The notes beneath the pieces are model-generated. The model did not search any database. It saw only the letters and a program-made list of their open reading frames with translations, and was not told the DNA's origin. Below are positions 1 through 8,307 of a stretch of 64,000 bases of DNA, piece after piece (the stretch's first letter is position 1; each line of letters begins with the position of its first letter). Source of the DNA: Paenibacillus sp. Soil766 (GTDB lineage: Bacteria; Bacillota; Bacilli; Paenibacillales; NBRC-103111); NCBI RefSeq assembly GCF_001428105.1, contig NZ_LMSJ01000059.1:134011-198010 (forward strand), in the 5' to 3' direction. A program made the position numbers and the translations under genes.

Positions 1-336
1 ATCCAATGTAACTTCTCCTTGTGGTCCAATGACACGCAGTCCAGGTGTTCCTTCAATATGGCCTGATTCTCTCACTGGCGGATGAATACCTAGTGTGAAA
101 GCATCTGTACGTGAAACTTCAATTTGTGTTTGTGGACGAATCGGACCGAGAATTCGCACCTTATCGAATTGACCTTTCGGTCCTATAATAGCAACTGTCT
201 CTTGAGCTGCGAATTGGCCTGGCTGCGAAAGATCCTTGAAACTCGAAAGCTCGTACCCTTCACCGAAAAGTGCAACTAGGTCGGTTTGTGAAAGATGTAT
301 ATGTCTTGCTGAAACACCAATTGGAATCAAAGGCAT
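1..336 (-). CDS. pduL: Phosphate propanoyltransferase (PduL-type phosphotransacylase), 3' part cut off by the window edge
   Basis: The 112 residues visible are the N-terminal half of a PduL family protein, which exchanges CoA and phosphate on short acyl groups (acyl-CoA + Pi to acyl-phosphate + CoA). The start ATG at 336 begins MPLIPIGVSARHIHL; the R-H-x-H-L stretch (residues 11-15) carries the His residues that bind zinc in this family, and the later EVSRTDAF and GHIEGTPGL segments are also typical. The family is about 200 residues, so roughly the last 90-100 are outside the window. It follows korB behind a terminator. No microcompartment shell gene is visible, so this is probably a housekeeping acetate/propionate kinase-pathway enzyme, possibly acting on acyl-CoA made by KorAB (inference). 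Confidence 0.85.
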   Translation of the reverse strand, partial: MPLIPIGVSARHIHLSQTDLVALFGEGYELSSFKDLSQPGQFAAQETVAIIGPKGQFDKVRILGPIRPQTQIEVSRTDAFTLGIHPPVRESGHIEGTPGLRVIGPQGEVTLD

Positions 337-388
337 GGTAACCACTCTTCCTCTCTTTAGATCATAATTGACAGTATTACCGCTCAGC

Positions 389-421
389 AAAAAAGGCATA
401 CGGAGTTTTACCGTATGCCTT
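389..421 (-). terminator. Intrinsic terminator after korB
   Basis: A perfect 11-bp inverted repeat (393-403 with 411-421, loop 404-410) is followed on the minus strand by six T residues (394-389). It lies 13 bases past the korB stop and ends the korA-korB transcript before pduL. Confidence 0.9.
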
Positions 422-433
422 CTAAGGAATTTG

Positions 434-1300
434 TTATTTAAACTCAGTAAGCAGTTTGCTGAAGTCAGCTTCGGAAAGTTTAAGATCTTGTTTAGTTAGA
501 CCTTCTTTTGCAAAGCTAGGAATGGAATCTTCATAGCTCTTTTTATCTTTATTTTGGTAGATGATGCCTGTCAACATGGAGTTTGTTTCCATGATCTTAG
601 TCATCGCCATCACACGGTTTGTGTAATCATAGTCTGGAATCTCATCCAAATCAACGATATTCTCTTTGAACCAGTCATATGTGTTTACTTTGTTGAAAGT
701 AACACAAGGACTGAATACGTTGATCAAGGAGAAACCTTTGTGGTTCAAACCAGCTTCAATAACAGCTGTTAACTGTTTTAGGTTGCTGGAGAAGGATTGT
801 GCTACGAAAGAAGCACCTGCAGCCATTGCAATTTCAAGTGGTGAAATTGCGGACTCGATTGTACCGGATGGTACGCTTTTTGTTTTGAAGCCTTCCGCAC
901 TACGTGGAGATGCTTGACCTTTTGTCAAACCGTAGATTTGGTTATCCATTACAATGTAAGTAACATCAATGTTACGACGAATAGCATGAACAGTGTGCCC
1001 CATACCAATTGCAAAACCGTCTCCGTCTCCACCAGAAGCAATAACTGTCAAATCGCGGTTAGCCATTTTCACGCCTTGTGCGATTGGCAATGATCTTCCA
1101 TGAATACCGTGGAATCCGTATGCATTGATGTAACCTGAGATACGTCCAGAACATCCGATACCTGAAACGATTGCTAAGTTTTCTGGCTCTAAACCAACGT
1201 TAGCTGAAGCACGCTGAATAGCCGCTTGAACGGAGAAATCTCCACATCCAGGACACCAGTTAGGCTTTACATTGTTACGAAAGTCTTTTAATGTTGCCAT
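434..1300 (-). CDS. korB: 2-oxoacid:ferredoxin oxidoreductase, beta subunit
   Basis: This 288-residue protein is the thiamine-diphosphate-binding beta subunit of a 2-oxoacid (probably 2-oxoglutarate) ferredoxin oxidoreductase, which decarboxylates a 2-oxoacid to the acyl-CoA while reducing ferredoxin. Seen directly: WCPGCGDF near residue 16, GIGCSGRISGYI near residue 48, the ThDP/Mg motif GDGDGFAIGMGH near residue 91 and DNQIYGLTKGQ near residue 120. The start ATG at 1300 has AAGGAG 11 bases upstream and overlaps the last 13 bases of korA, so the two subunits are translationally coupled. There is no fused ferredoxin domain, as in the two-subunit korAB type. Substrate preference cannot be read from sequence alone. 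Confidence 0.92.
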   Translation of the reverse strand: MATLKDFRNNVKPNWCPGCGDFSVQAAIQRASANVGLEPENLAIVSGIGCSGRISGYINAYGFHGIHGRSLPIAQGVKMANRDLTVIASGGDGDGFAIGMGHTVHAIRRNIDVTYIVMDNQIYGLTKGQASPRSAEGFKTKSVPSGTIESAISPLEIAMAAGASFVAQSFSSNLKQLTAVIEAGLNHKGFSLINVFSPCVTFNKVNTYDWFKENIVDLDEIPDYDYTNRVMAMTKIMETNSMLTGIIYQNKDKKSYEDSIPSFAKEGLTKQDLKLSEADFSKLLTEFK

Positions 1301-3036
1301 GCTAAAGTCAACTCCTTACATTTTTGTTCGATTTCTGCTGGTAAGAACGGATTACCGTTGTATTTAAGTACGTTTTTAATTTTATCTGCATGGCCAACAT
1401 GCAATTTAATTTGATCTGCCAATTGACCTGTAGCGTTGTTTTCTACAACGATAACTTGTTTCGCTTTTTCAACAAGCGGACGAAGTTGTTCAGCTGGGAA
1501 CGGATGAATCAAGCGTACAGTTGCATGGTTGGTTTTGATACCTTCCAATTCAACACGACTTCTAGCTTCATCAATTGTTCCACCTGTGGAACCCATACCG
1601 ATAATAAGCAGATCTGGATTCTCATGAGGAGCATCAAATTTGATAGCATCTGTCACTTGAATATGTTTCAACTTCTCAAGACGCTTATCCATCATACGTT
1701 GACGATTTTCAGTGCTTTCGGAAGGACGACCTGTTTGGTCATGCTCTACGCCTGTCACATGGTGGATACCGTTCTTCACGCCAGGGATTACACGTGGAGA
1801 AACACCTTTTTCCGTGAACTCATAACGTTTGAACAACTGATTAGGTTCTTGTTCTGGTGCTTCAGTTACTAGTGCGCCGCGGTCAATGACGATGCGGTTG
1901 TAATCCAGCATTTCTGCGGATTGTTTACCTAGTGAAAGTTGAAGATCCGTCATAAGAATAACAGGCACTTGGTACTGCTCAGCAAGGTTGAAAGCTTCAA
2001 TTGTATCGTAAAAACACTCTTCAATCGTACTTGGAGAAAGAACGATTTTCGGAATTTCACCATGCGTTCCGTAAACCATTGCGTTTAAATCTGATTGCTC
2101 TTGTTTAGTAGGAAGTCCTGTACTTGGACCACCACGTTGCGTATCAACGATTACTACTGGAGTCTCAGTCATACCCGCAAGACCAATAGCTTCCATCATT
2201 AGGGACAAACCAGGACCTGCAGAAGCTGTAAGCGCACGAGCACCTGCGTAGTTAGCGCCGATAGCCATTGTACATGCTGCAATTTCATCTTCCGTTTGAA
2301 TAACAGTTCCACCCAATTTAGGAAGTACTTTTTGCAAATACTCCATAACTTCGGATGCTGGCGTAATGGGATAAGCTGGCATGAAGCGGCAACCTGCAGC
2401 TACAGCTCCTAGAGCGATTGCATCATTTCCGATCATGAACAATTTCTGTTGTCCGTCAGCAGGCTCTAATTGGAAGTCAGCGATAGGTCCGCCAGCAAGT
2501 TCAAGTACGGATTCTGCACCTTTGCGAACTGCTTCAATATTCTTCTCAACGACAGCTGCGCCTTTACGGCCAAATTCTTCTTCAACTGCTTTATTAAACA
2601 CGTCAATCGGCAAGCCAAGTAGAGCCCATGAAGCCCCTGACGCGGCCATGTTCTTAAATAGGGATGTTCCTAATTCCTCTGCAATTGCAGTAATCGGTAC
2701 AGGGAACAATCTAGCTTTGATTCCTTCCGGTAAAACAGGATTAAATTTAGCGTCCGCAACGATTACACCATTGTCGCGAAGTTCGTGTGCGTTGAAATCG
2801 ATACTTTCCTGGTCGAAAGCAACAAGAATGTCCAAATCGTCTGAAATTGCGCGAATCGGTTTGGTGCTGATGCGAATCTTGTTATTTGTATGTCCCCCCT
2901 TAATCCGTGAAGAGAAATGACGGTACCCATACAAATAGTAACCGAGACGGTTCAATGCAGTAGAGAAAATGCGGTCTGTACTTTCGACCCCTTCACCCTG
3001 CTGACCTCCGATTTTCCAAGATAACTGACTAATCAC
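1288..3036 (-). CDS. korA: 2-oxoacid:ferredoxin oxidoreductase, alpha (gamma-alpha fused) subunit
   Basis: The 582-residue product fuses the gamma domain (about residues 1-190, beginning with GGQQGEGVESTDRIF) to the alpha pyrimidine-binding domain (from about residue 200, with PAYPITPASEVMEYL, then TASAGPGLSLMMEAIGLAGM). This is the usual large subunit that partners KorB. The start is a GTG at 3036 preceded by AAGGAG with a 10-base gap. It overlaps korB by 13 bases. A korAB pair near rny, ymdB and miaB is a known arrangement in Bacillales. I infer that it links the TCA cycle or acyl-CoA metabolism to ferredoxin; the exact 2-oxoacid is not determined. Confidence 0.92.
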   Translation of the reverse strand: MISQLSWKIGGQQGEGVESTDRIFSTALNRLGYYLYGYRHFSSRIKGGHTNNKIRISTKPIRAISDDLDILVAFDQESIDFNAHELRDNGVIVADAKFNPVLPEGIKARLFPVPITAIAEELGTSLFKNMAASGASWALLGLPIDVFNKAVEEEFGRKGAAVVEKNIEAVRKGAESVLELAGGPIADFQLEPADGQQKLFMIGNDAIALGAVAAGCRFMPAYPITPASEVMEYLQKVLPKLGGTVIQTEDEIAACTMAIGANYAGARALTASAGPGLSLMMEAIGLAGMTETPVVIVDTQRGGPSTGLPTKQEQSDLNAMVYGTHGEIPKIVLSPSTIEECFYDTIEAFNLAEQYQVPVILMTDLQLSLGKQSAEMLDYNRIVIDRGALVTEAPEQEPNQLFKRYEFTEKGVSPRVIPGVKNGIHHVTGVEHDQTGRPSESTENRQRMMDKRLEKLKHIQVTDAIKFDAPHENPDLLIIGMGSTGGTIDEARSRVELEGIKTNHATVRLIHPFPAEQLRPLVEKAKQVIVVENNATGQLADQIKLHVGHADKIKNVLKYNGNPFLPAEIEQKCKELTLAWQH

Positions 3037-3244
3037 CGTACGTCCACTCCTTTTAATTGTAGCTGCATGAAGAAAATTTGATAAGCTGATTGTTTAGTAA
3101 ATTAAGACGTTCAATAAAAAAAATCTTTCACTTGTCATCCAAATTCTATGCCTTTACAGAGCAAATTGCAAGAGGTAGCACCGTTTCTAAAAGATAGAGT
3201 TTTTAGATTGTATCCATATCAATATTAGATTGATTTCCACTTAA

Positions 3245-4186
3245 TCATTGCGGAAGGTTCCGCAACATGAAATTACGCCAATTCCCATACAAAAAAGCCT
3301 CCACCTGCGACTCCGTATAGTTTTTACACAAAGCTTCTATAATATTTCCGTAATCTCCAACATGTCTTAAATCTTTTACCCACTGCTCGATCCCATCAAA
3401 ATCCGAACCAAAACCAATTTGTGACTCACCGCCTAATGCACAGATATGATCAATGTGTTTCAATATCGCAGAAATCTCTACCGTTGATTTCAAGTTCTCC
3501 AGAAAGTAAGGAACAAAGGTAATACCCATAATACCTTTACATTGTATGATAGCTTTAATTTGATCGTCTGATAAATTTCTTGGATGAGGACATAGGCTAT
3601 AGGCGTTAGAGTGTGAAGCGATAAATGGTTTTTTGTAATCCGCCACAAGCTCCCAGAAGCCAGATACTGAAAGATGGGACACATCGACTATTATACCCAT
3701 AGTTTCTATTTCTTTTAACATGTGCTTTCCTTTTTTTGTAAACCCGCCTTTCCTTGACTCCATAATGCCATCTGCTGCCCAATTCGCGTAATTCCATGTG
3801 ATTCCTGCACAACGTACACCTAAATAATCGAGTATTCGCAAGTTGGTTAGATTGCCTCCCAGTGCATCCATACCTTCCAATGTCAAAATAGCACCAATCT
3901 CCTGTGATTGCTCTACATCTAACCAATCTGAAGCCGTTCGAATCCATCTCATTTGCGGATGGCTTATAATCTTTCGATGGAAAATATCTACCATTTGCAG
4001 AACATGCTCAAAGTTAGGGTTGGGGATGGATTCTGAAAGATATATCGCAAAACATTGTACTTTTACGCCTGCCTTCTGCAGCTTTGGAAAGCTTACATCC
4101 AATTCTATTACATCCTGATTAAATGCCAGATTACCATTCTTATATAGCTTCGATAATGCGTCGCAATGTCCATCTACAATTTTCAT
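3245..4186 (-). CDS. Membrane-type dipeptidase, peptidase family M19
   Basis: A 313-residue zinc dipeptidase of the renal dipeptidase family, which cleaves dipeptides, often including D-amino-acid ones. Expected metal ligands are all visible: DGHCD (His7, Asp9), LTLEGMDALGG near residue 113 (bridging Glu), DVSHLS and ASHSN (two His), and a late GSDFDG. The start is the ATG at 4186, with AGGAGG 9 bases upstream; a 15-residue upstream extension lacks a ribosome site. No signal peptide is seen, so it is likely cytoplasmic. Placement next to spoVS is shared, as far as I recall, with the Bacillus cereus group. It sits behind an unusual promoter (4278-4307) and a leader hairpin. A sporulation or peptidoglycan-recycling role is possible but not shown. 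Confidence 0.88.
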   Translation of the reverse strand: MKIVDGHCDALSKLYKNGNLAFNQDVIELDVSFPKLQKAGVKVQCFAIYLSESIPNPNFEHVLQMVDIFHRKIISHPQMRWIRTASDWLDVEQSQEIGAILTLEGMDALGGNLTNLRILDYLGVRCAGITWNYANWAADGIMESRKGGFTKKGKHMLKEIETMGIIVDVSHLSVSGFWELVADYKKPFIASHSNAYSLCPHPRNLSDDQIKAIIQCKGIMGITFVPYFLENLKSTVEISAILKHIDHICALGGESQIGFGSDFDGIEQWVKDLRHVGDYGNIIEALCKNYTESQVEAFLYGNWRNFMLRNLPQ

Positions 4187-4231
4187 ATTATTTCCCGCCT
4201 CCTGACAAACGGATTTATGTCCAAACAGCAC

Positions 4232-4254
4232 AAAAACCTCTATACAGAGGTTTC
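4232..4254 (-). terminator. Hairpin with short T-run between the dipeptidase promoter and its gene
   Basis: An 8-bp stem (4234-4241 with 4246-4253, loop 4242-4245) is followed by five T residues on the minus strand (4236-4232). It could end spoVS transcription. It also lies just downstream of a good promoter at 4278-4307 that should serve the dipeptidase, so it may act as an attenuator or as a 5' stabilising stem. Confidence 0.6.
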
Positions 4255-4277
4255 ATAGGTACTGTGATAACATTTCG

Positions 4278-4307
4278 ATTTAACTGACTGTCAGTCATGA
4301 AAGTCAA
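4278..4307 (-). promoter_or_regulatory. Sigma-A-like promoter with embedded palindrome, upstream of the dipeptidase
   Basis: On the minus strand TTGACT (4307-4302) is separated by 18 bases from TTAAAT (4283-4278). Most of the spacer is the interrupted palindrome TGACTG-A-CAGTCA (4297-4285), itself overlapping a second frame ACTGAC-A-GTCAGT. A palindrome filling the -35/-10 spacer is the classic position for a TetR-family or similar dimeric repressor. No regulator gene is adjacent. Confidence 0.5.
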
Positions 4308-4330
4308 CACTTATACAGTTGCCTTACCGT

Positions 4331-4591
4331 CTACCGAGGCTCGACAATCAATTTAATAGCCGTCCGGTCCTCCCCATCAATAACGATATCCGTGAAGGCT
4401 GGTACACATATTAAGTCGACTCCACTAGGCGCCACAAATCCTCTTGCGATAGCTACTGCTTTGATGGCTTGGTTCAATGCGCCTGCACCTATCGCTTGAA
4501 GCTCAGCGGCTCCACGCTCGCGCAATACGCCTGCCAATGCACCTGCTACGGAGTTTGGATTGGATTTTGCTGAAACTTTTAACACATCCAT
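4331..4591 (-). CDS. spoVS: Stage V sporulation protein S
   Basis: An 86-residue small Alba-fold-like protein, the exact length of SpoVS. It begins MDVLKVSAKSNPNSVAGALAG and ends with DRTAIKLIVEPR, nearly invariant in the family. In B. subtilis it affects septation timing and spore coat/heat resistance at stage V; it is usually transcribed by sigma-H. The ATG at 4591 is preceded by GAGGAGG with a suitable gap; an extended frame upstream to 4660 is not needed. It follows ymdB, as in B. subtilis. Confidence 0.95.
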   Translation of the reverse strand: MDVLKVSAKSNPNSVAGALAGVLRERGAAELQAIGAGALNQAIKAVAIARGFVAPSGVDLICVPAFTDIVIDGEDRTAIKLIVEPR

Positions 4592-4704
4592 GAATAGTAC
4601 CTCCTCGGAAATGATGGATAGCTTCCAATACCCATCATATTCACTAGGTACACGAAACATGCTACCTCATCTCATTAATCCGGATACCATTAGCATTCTT
4701 ACTA

Positions 4705-5499
4705 CTAATCCATAAATACCTGATCTTCATCATATCTAATCAAGTTAATCCCCTTAGCTAAACCCGTCTGATCGTTTAATTCTATAACAACAGCATGGAA
4801 ATGCCATTTTCCTTCATCTGTAATGAAACGAACGGGAAGCTGCGTCTTAAACTTTTGAAGTACTGCGTTACGTTCTACCCCTAGAATGCCATCACGAGGC
4901 CCTACCATCCCTACATCGGTCACATATGCTGTGCCTTGAGGCAACACTCGATTATCATTTGTTTGAACGTGTGTATGGGTTCCAACGACCGCAGACACTT
5001 TACCGTCCAAATGCCAACCCATTGCGATTTTCTCTGAAGTCGCTTCCGCGTGGAAATCGACAAAAACAAATTTATGTTTCTTCTTATCAGCTTCCAATAT
5101 TTCATCCACTTTACGGAAAGGACAATCAATTGGCGGCAAGAATGTTCGTCCTTGTAAATTTATAATAAGAAGTTCTTGGTCCTTCACTTTGATGACAGTA
5201 TGCCCTTTTCCTGGTGTCCCTGGCGGGAAGTTCGCAGGACGTACCATTTTATCGTCACGATCAATAAAATCGAAGATTTCTTTCTGATCCCATGTGTGGT
5301 TCCCCATCGTAATAGCCTGAATACCCATTTCATATATTTCCTTAGCAATTGCTTGTGTAATCCCTTTACCCGCCGCTGCATTCTCTCCGTTGGCAATGAA
5401 GACAGCATGCGGATGTAACTGTTTCAGTCTTGGCATGATATTTTTCAATGCTTTTCTACCTACAGAACCTACGATGTCACCAATAAATACAATTTTCAT
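4705..5499 (-). CDS. ymdB: YmdB-family metallophosphoesterase (2',3'-cyclic nucleotide phosphodiesterase)
   Basis: A 264-residue binuclear-metal phosphoesterase. Metal-binding segments are visible in order: MKIVFIGDIVGSVG (Asp8), NGENAAAGKGIT, MGNHTWDQKE, VDFHAEATSEK and GTHTHVQTND. In B. subtilis YmdB hydrolyses 2',3'-cAMP and other cyclic nucleotides and controls the choice between motility and biofilm matrix expression. It lies just downstream of rny and upstream of spoVS, the order found in Bacillus. The start ATG at 5499 has GGAGC upstream. Functional transfer from B. subtilis is inference from strong family match and synteny. Confidence 0.93.
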   Translation of the reverse strand: MKIVFIGDIVGSVGRKALKNIMPRLKQLHPHAVFIANGENAAAGKGITQAIAKEIYEMGIQAITMGNHTWDQKEIFDFIDRDDKMVRPANFPPGTPGKGHTVIKVKDQELLIINLQGRTFLPPIDCPFRKVDEILEADKKKHKFVFVDFHAEATSEKIAMGWHLDGKVSAVVGTHTHVQTNDNRVLPQGTAYVTDVGMVGPRDGILGVERNAVLQKFKTQLPVRFITDEGKWHFHAVVIELNDQTGLAKGINLIRYDEDQVFMD

Positions 5500-5580
5500 A
5501 ACGTAAAACGAGCTCCTTTATATGACCCAATTTAACTAGGTTGTCTTACTGAACTATTCCATTCGGCCTTGAAAATAAGG

Positions 5581-5605
5581 AAAAGTGGCTATAATAGCCA
5601 CTTTT
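5581..5605 (-). terminator. Intrinsic hairpin after rny
   Basis: A near-perfect inverted repeat of 12 bp per arm (5581-5592 with 5594-5605) lies just past the rny stop codon; on the minus strand it ends in TTTT then a pyrimidine-rich tail. The symmetry means it could work in both directions. Confidence 0.8.
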
Positions 5606-5617
5606 CGCATTTGGTTC

Positions 5618-7159
5618 TTATTTAGCGTATTCAACTGCTCTAGTTTCTCGAATGACCGTAACCTTAATATGTCCTGGATAATCAAGTTCTCCCTCGATTT
5701 TCTTCGTAATATCACGGGCTAAACGGAACGCTTCAGTGTCATCCACTTTCTCTGGCTGCACCATGACACGTACTTCACGACCTGCTTGAATGGCGTATGA
5801 TTTCTCAACACCTTCAAATGATTCTGAAATCTCTTCTAGCTTCTCCAGACGCTTGATATACGTTTCTAGCGTTTCTCTTCGAGCACCCGGTCTAGCGGCT
5901 GATAAAGCGTCCGCAGCACCTACTAGCATGGCAATTACAGAGGTCGCTTCCACGTCACCGTGATGTGAAGCAATACTGTTAATAACGATTGGATGCTCTT
6001 TGTATTTCTTGCCAATCTCAACACCGATTTCGACGTGAGACCCTTCCACTTCATGGTCTAACGCTTTACCAATGTCATGAAGCAGCCCGGCACGTTTCGC
6101 CAAAGTTACGTCTACCCCGAGCTCTCCGGCCATTAAACCAGCCAGATACGCTACTTCCATGGAATGTTTCAACACGTTTTGTCCGTAACTTGTTCTGAAC
6201 TTTAGGCGCCCCAAAATTTTGATCAAGTCAGGATGCAGACCGTGTACCCCAACTTCAAATGTGGCTTGTTCCCCATATTCGCGGATACGTTCGTCCACTT
6301 CTTTGCGAGACTTCTCAACCATCTCTTCGATACGTGCGGGATGAATACGTCCATCCGCTACAAGTTTCTCAAGTGATGTGCGAGCAATTTCACGACGGAT
6401 TGGGTCAAAACCAGATAAGATAACTGCTTCAGGCGTATCATCAATAATAAGGTCAATACCGGTCAAAGTTTCCAAAGCTCGGATATTTCTACCTTCACGA
6501 CCGATAATGCGACCTTTCATTTCTTCATTAGGCAACGAGACAACGGATACCGTGGTTTCCGCTACGTGATCTGCCGCACAACGCTGAATAGCAAGTGTGA
6601 TGATCTCACGTGCTTTCTTATCGCCTTCTTCTTTGGCTTGTTGTTCGATCTCTTTGATTAGCTGAGCAGTTTCATGACGAACTTCTTGCTCTACATTAGT
6701 AAGAATGATACTCTTAGCTTCTTCCATTGTAAGACCAGAGATTCGTTCCAATTCGGAAACTTGGCTTTTATAGAGCTGATCAATTTGTGTTTGTGTATCC
6801 TCGATTCGCTTCTCTTTGTTGGCAACTAGCTCTTCTTTACGCTCGAGAGACTCTAATTTTTTATCCAGCGATTCCTCTTTTTGCAACAATCGTCTTTCTT
6901 GTCGTTGAATTTCATTCCGACGTTCACGAATGTCTTTTTCAGCTTCGGATCGTAGTTTGTGCACTTCGTCCTTTGCTTCCAGAACCGTTTCTTTTTTCAG
7001 TGCTTCTGCTTCCTTTTTGGCAGATTCTTTTATCTGCTCAGCGGCTGTTTCAGCACTGGAAATTTTCGCTTCTGCAAGAGATTTACGGATAAAATAACCA
7101 ATCCCTAAGCATGCAGCTCCAACAACGAGAATGATCGCGATCCAGATGGCAGTCATCAT
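5618..7159 (-). CDS. rny: Ribonuclease Y
   Basis: A 513-residue endoribonuclease that initiates mRNA decay at the membrane. Order: N-terminal transmembrane helix (about residues 4-24), a long charged coiled coil (about 25-200), a KH RNA-binding domain around residue 216 (IIGREGRNIRALETL) and an HD phosphohydrolase domain with LLHDIGKALDHE near residue 361. The start is the ATG at 7159, placed 8 bases after AGGAGG; a GTG at 7168 overlaps the ribosome site and is rejected. It has its own sigma-A promoter and a leader of about 250 bases. It is followed by a terminator and ymdB, as in Bacillus. Confidence 0.96.
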   Translation of the reverse strand: MMTAIWIAIILVVGAACLGIGYFIRKSLAEAKISSAETAAEQIKESAKKEAEALKKETVLEAKDEVHKLRSEAEKDIRERRNEIQRQERRLLQKEESLDKKLESLERKEELVANKEKRIEDTQTQIDQLYKSQVSELERISGLTMEEAKSIILTNVEQEVRHETAQLIKEIEQQAKEEGDKKAREIITLAIQRCAADHVAETTVSVVSLPNEEMKGRIIGREGRNIRALETLTGIDLIIDDTPEAVILSGFDPIRREIARTSLEKLVADGRIHPARIEEMVEKSRKEVDERIREYGEQATFEVGVHGLHPDLIKILGRLKFRTSYGQNVLKHSMEVAYLAGLMAGELGVDVTLAKRAGLLHDIGKALDHEVEGSHVEIGVEIGKKYKEHPIVINSIASHHGDVEATSVIAMLVGAADALSAARPGARRETLETYIKRLEKLEEISESFEGVEKSYAIQAGREVRVMVQPEKVDDTEAFRLARDITKKIEGELDYPGHIKVTVIRETRAVEYAK

Positions 7160-7421
7160 CTTGTTCACCTCCTCGTTGGTTTCTCCAAGTTGTTAGCCTG
7201 GGGTACCTTCGGTTTTTTAATCCGATTCAATTGTTTGACTAGTCATACATACCCTTTAATGTAAGAGTATGGCTTTTAAATGAATGCGCACTGTGCGTTA
7301 GGGCACTATAGTGCTAATAATCCATAATCAACAGTGTAAAAATTGGCGGTTTTTACATCTGTCTTCTCAAAATCAATGAAATTAGTATGATTTTGAATAC
7401 ATTATGAAAATATACACTGTT
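7160..7421 (-). promoter_or_regulatory. Long structured 5' leader of rny (gene-free region)
   Basis: About 260 bases between the rny promoter and its start hold no ORF with a ribosome site except rny's own at the 3' end. Several short hairpins are visible in the minus-strand RNA: CAAAATCA/TGATTTTG, TGTAAAAA/TTTTTACA, GCACTATAGTGC and CGCACAGTGCG, the last two in tandem. This is far longer than a simple leader and may be a decay-control or autoregulatory element; no known riboswitch was recognised. Confidence 0.5.
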
Positions 7422-7451
7422 ATTTTATCTTTTGTCGAAGAAGCTTGTCAA
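7422..7451 (-). promoter_or_regulatory. Sigma-A promoter of rny
   Basis: TTGACA (7451-7446), 18-base spacer, TAAAAT (7427-7422) on the minus strand: full -35 consensus and 5 of 6 at -10. It sits between recX and the rny leader. Confidence 0.75.
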
Positions 7452-7489
7452 GCGATTGTCCGCGAGTTGATTATTTAGACCCAAAATCC

Positions 7490-7541
7490 AATCACATATA
7501 ATTAATGCCATTAAGTTTTTATAAAACTAATTAATGTGATT
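7490..7541 (-). terminator. AT-rich nested hairpin at the recX stop codon
   Basis: AATCACAT (7490-7497) pairs with ATGTGATT (7534-7541), and AGTTTT (7514-7519) with AAAACT (7523-7528) inside it. The right arm includes part of the recX stop codon. There is no clear T-run, so termination is a guess; it could instead protect the 3' end of recX mRNA. Confidence 0.4.
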
Positions 7542-8232
7542 AATTATCTTCATATCCATCATCCATTAATTCCAATTCTTCCTCCTCTGTTTCATTGCTT
7601 ATGAGCCCCAATACCTTAGTAACAATGGCACCAGTATAACCTCTTCGCATTAGAAATGCCGCAGTCTTACGTTTTCTATCCATTAGTTTTCCTGAGGTTT
7701 GATTCCATTTTGTTCTCGCTATTTTCAGTGCTCCTACATACTCATCTTCTGGATTAATCGACTCCATTGTACTTTTAACCACATCTTGATGAATCCCTTT
7801 TTGTTGAAGTTCTTGTCGAATCAGATTACGTCCTTTGCGTTGAGTAACCACTCGATTGTCCGTCCACATCTTCGCGAATTCTTCATCATTGACGTATTTA
7901 TTTTCAATGAGCTTGTCACTCACCCAATCTATAATAGGCAATTCAAAGCCTTTCTCTTTCAATTTACGTTTCACCTCTGAGAGGGAATGGGGACGTCTTC
8001 CTACCATATGAAGGGCTTTTACATAGGCCATATTGCGCTCTTCATCTACAATGATAGCTTCAATCGCTTGCTGATATAAGGATTCTCCTTTGTTCAAACG
8101 GTGCTTGATCAGAATATCTTCATGAACAGAAAAAGCGTACTCCTCATTCAGATAAATGTTATAGCGATGTCTTCCTTGCTTTTGTTTTTCTACTTTGGTT
8201 ATTACTTGTAATTCTTGCTCTTCGTTATTCAT
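7540..8232 (-). CDS. recX: RecX regulatory protein
   Basis: A 230-residue RecX-family protein, which modulates RecA filaments. The three-helix repeats are recognisable (GRRPHSLSEVKRKLKEKG, WTDNRVVTQRKGRNLIRQ, RRKTAAFLMRRGYTG-like segments seen as DRKRKTAAFLMRRGY). The N-terminus VEKQKQGRHRYNIYLNEEYAF is typical of the longer Bacillales RecX. I place the start at the ATG 8232 (MNNEEQEL) with GGGGGA upstream; the frame remains open to 8289 but that part contains the recA terminator. It lies directly after recA, separated by a strong terminator, so expression needs read-through or a weak internal promoter. Confidence 0.88.
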   Translation of the reverse strand: MNNEEQELQVITKVEKQKQGRHRYNIYLNEEYAFSVHEDILIKHRLNKGESLYQQAIEAIIVDEERNMAYVKALHMVGRRPHSLSEVKRKLKEKGFELPIIDWVSDKLIENKYVNDEEFAKMWTDNRVVTQRKGRNLIRQELQQKGIHQDVVKSTMESINPEDEYVGALKIARTKWNQTSGKLMDRKRKTAAFLMRRGYTGAIVTKVLGLISNETEEEELELMDDGYEDN

Positions 8233-8254
8233 CTCAACAATCCCCCAAATGAAG

Positions 8255-8283
8255 AAAAAACACCCCAACACAAGGTTAAGGTG
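8255..8283 (-). terminator. Intrinsic terminator between recA and recX
   Basis: Nine paired bases including two G-U pairs (8275-8283 with 8261-8269, 5-base loop) followed by TTTTTT (8260-8255) on the minus strand. Confidence 0.85.
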
Positions 8284-8307
8284 CTTCATCCATCCTATTT
8301 TCCAAAC

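Noticed and set aside
4637..4668. Possible sigma-H promoter of spoVS (AGGTAG ... GTGAAT)
   Set aside because: The spacing is about three bases longer than the consensus and the -35 is imperfect, so it is not listed as a feature.
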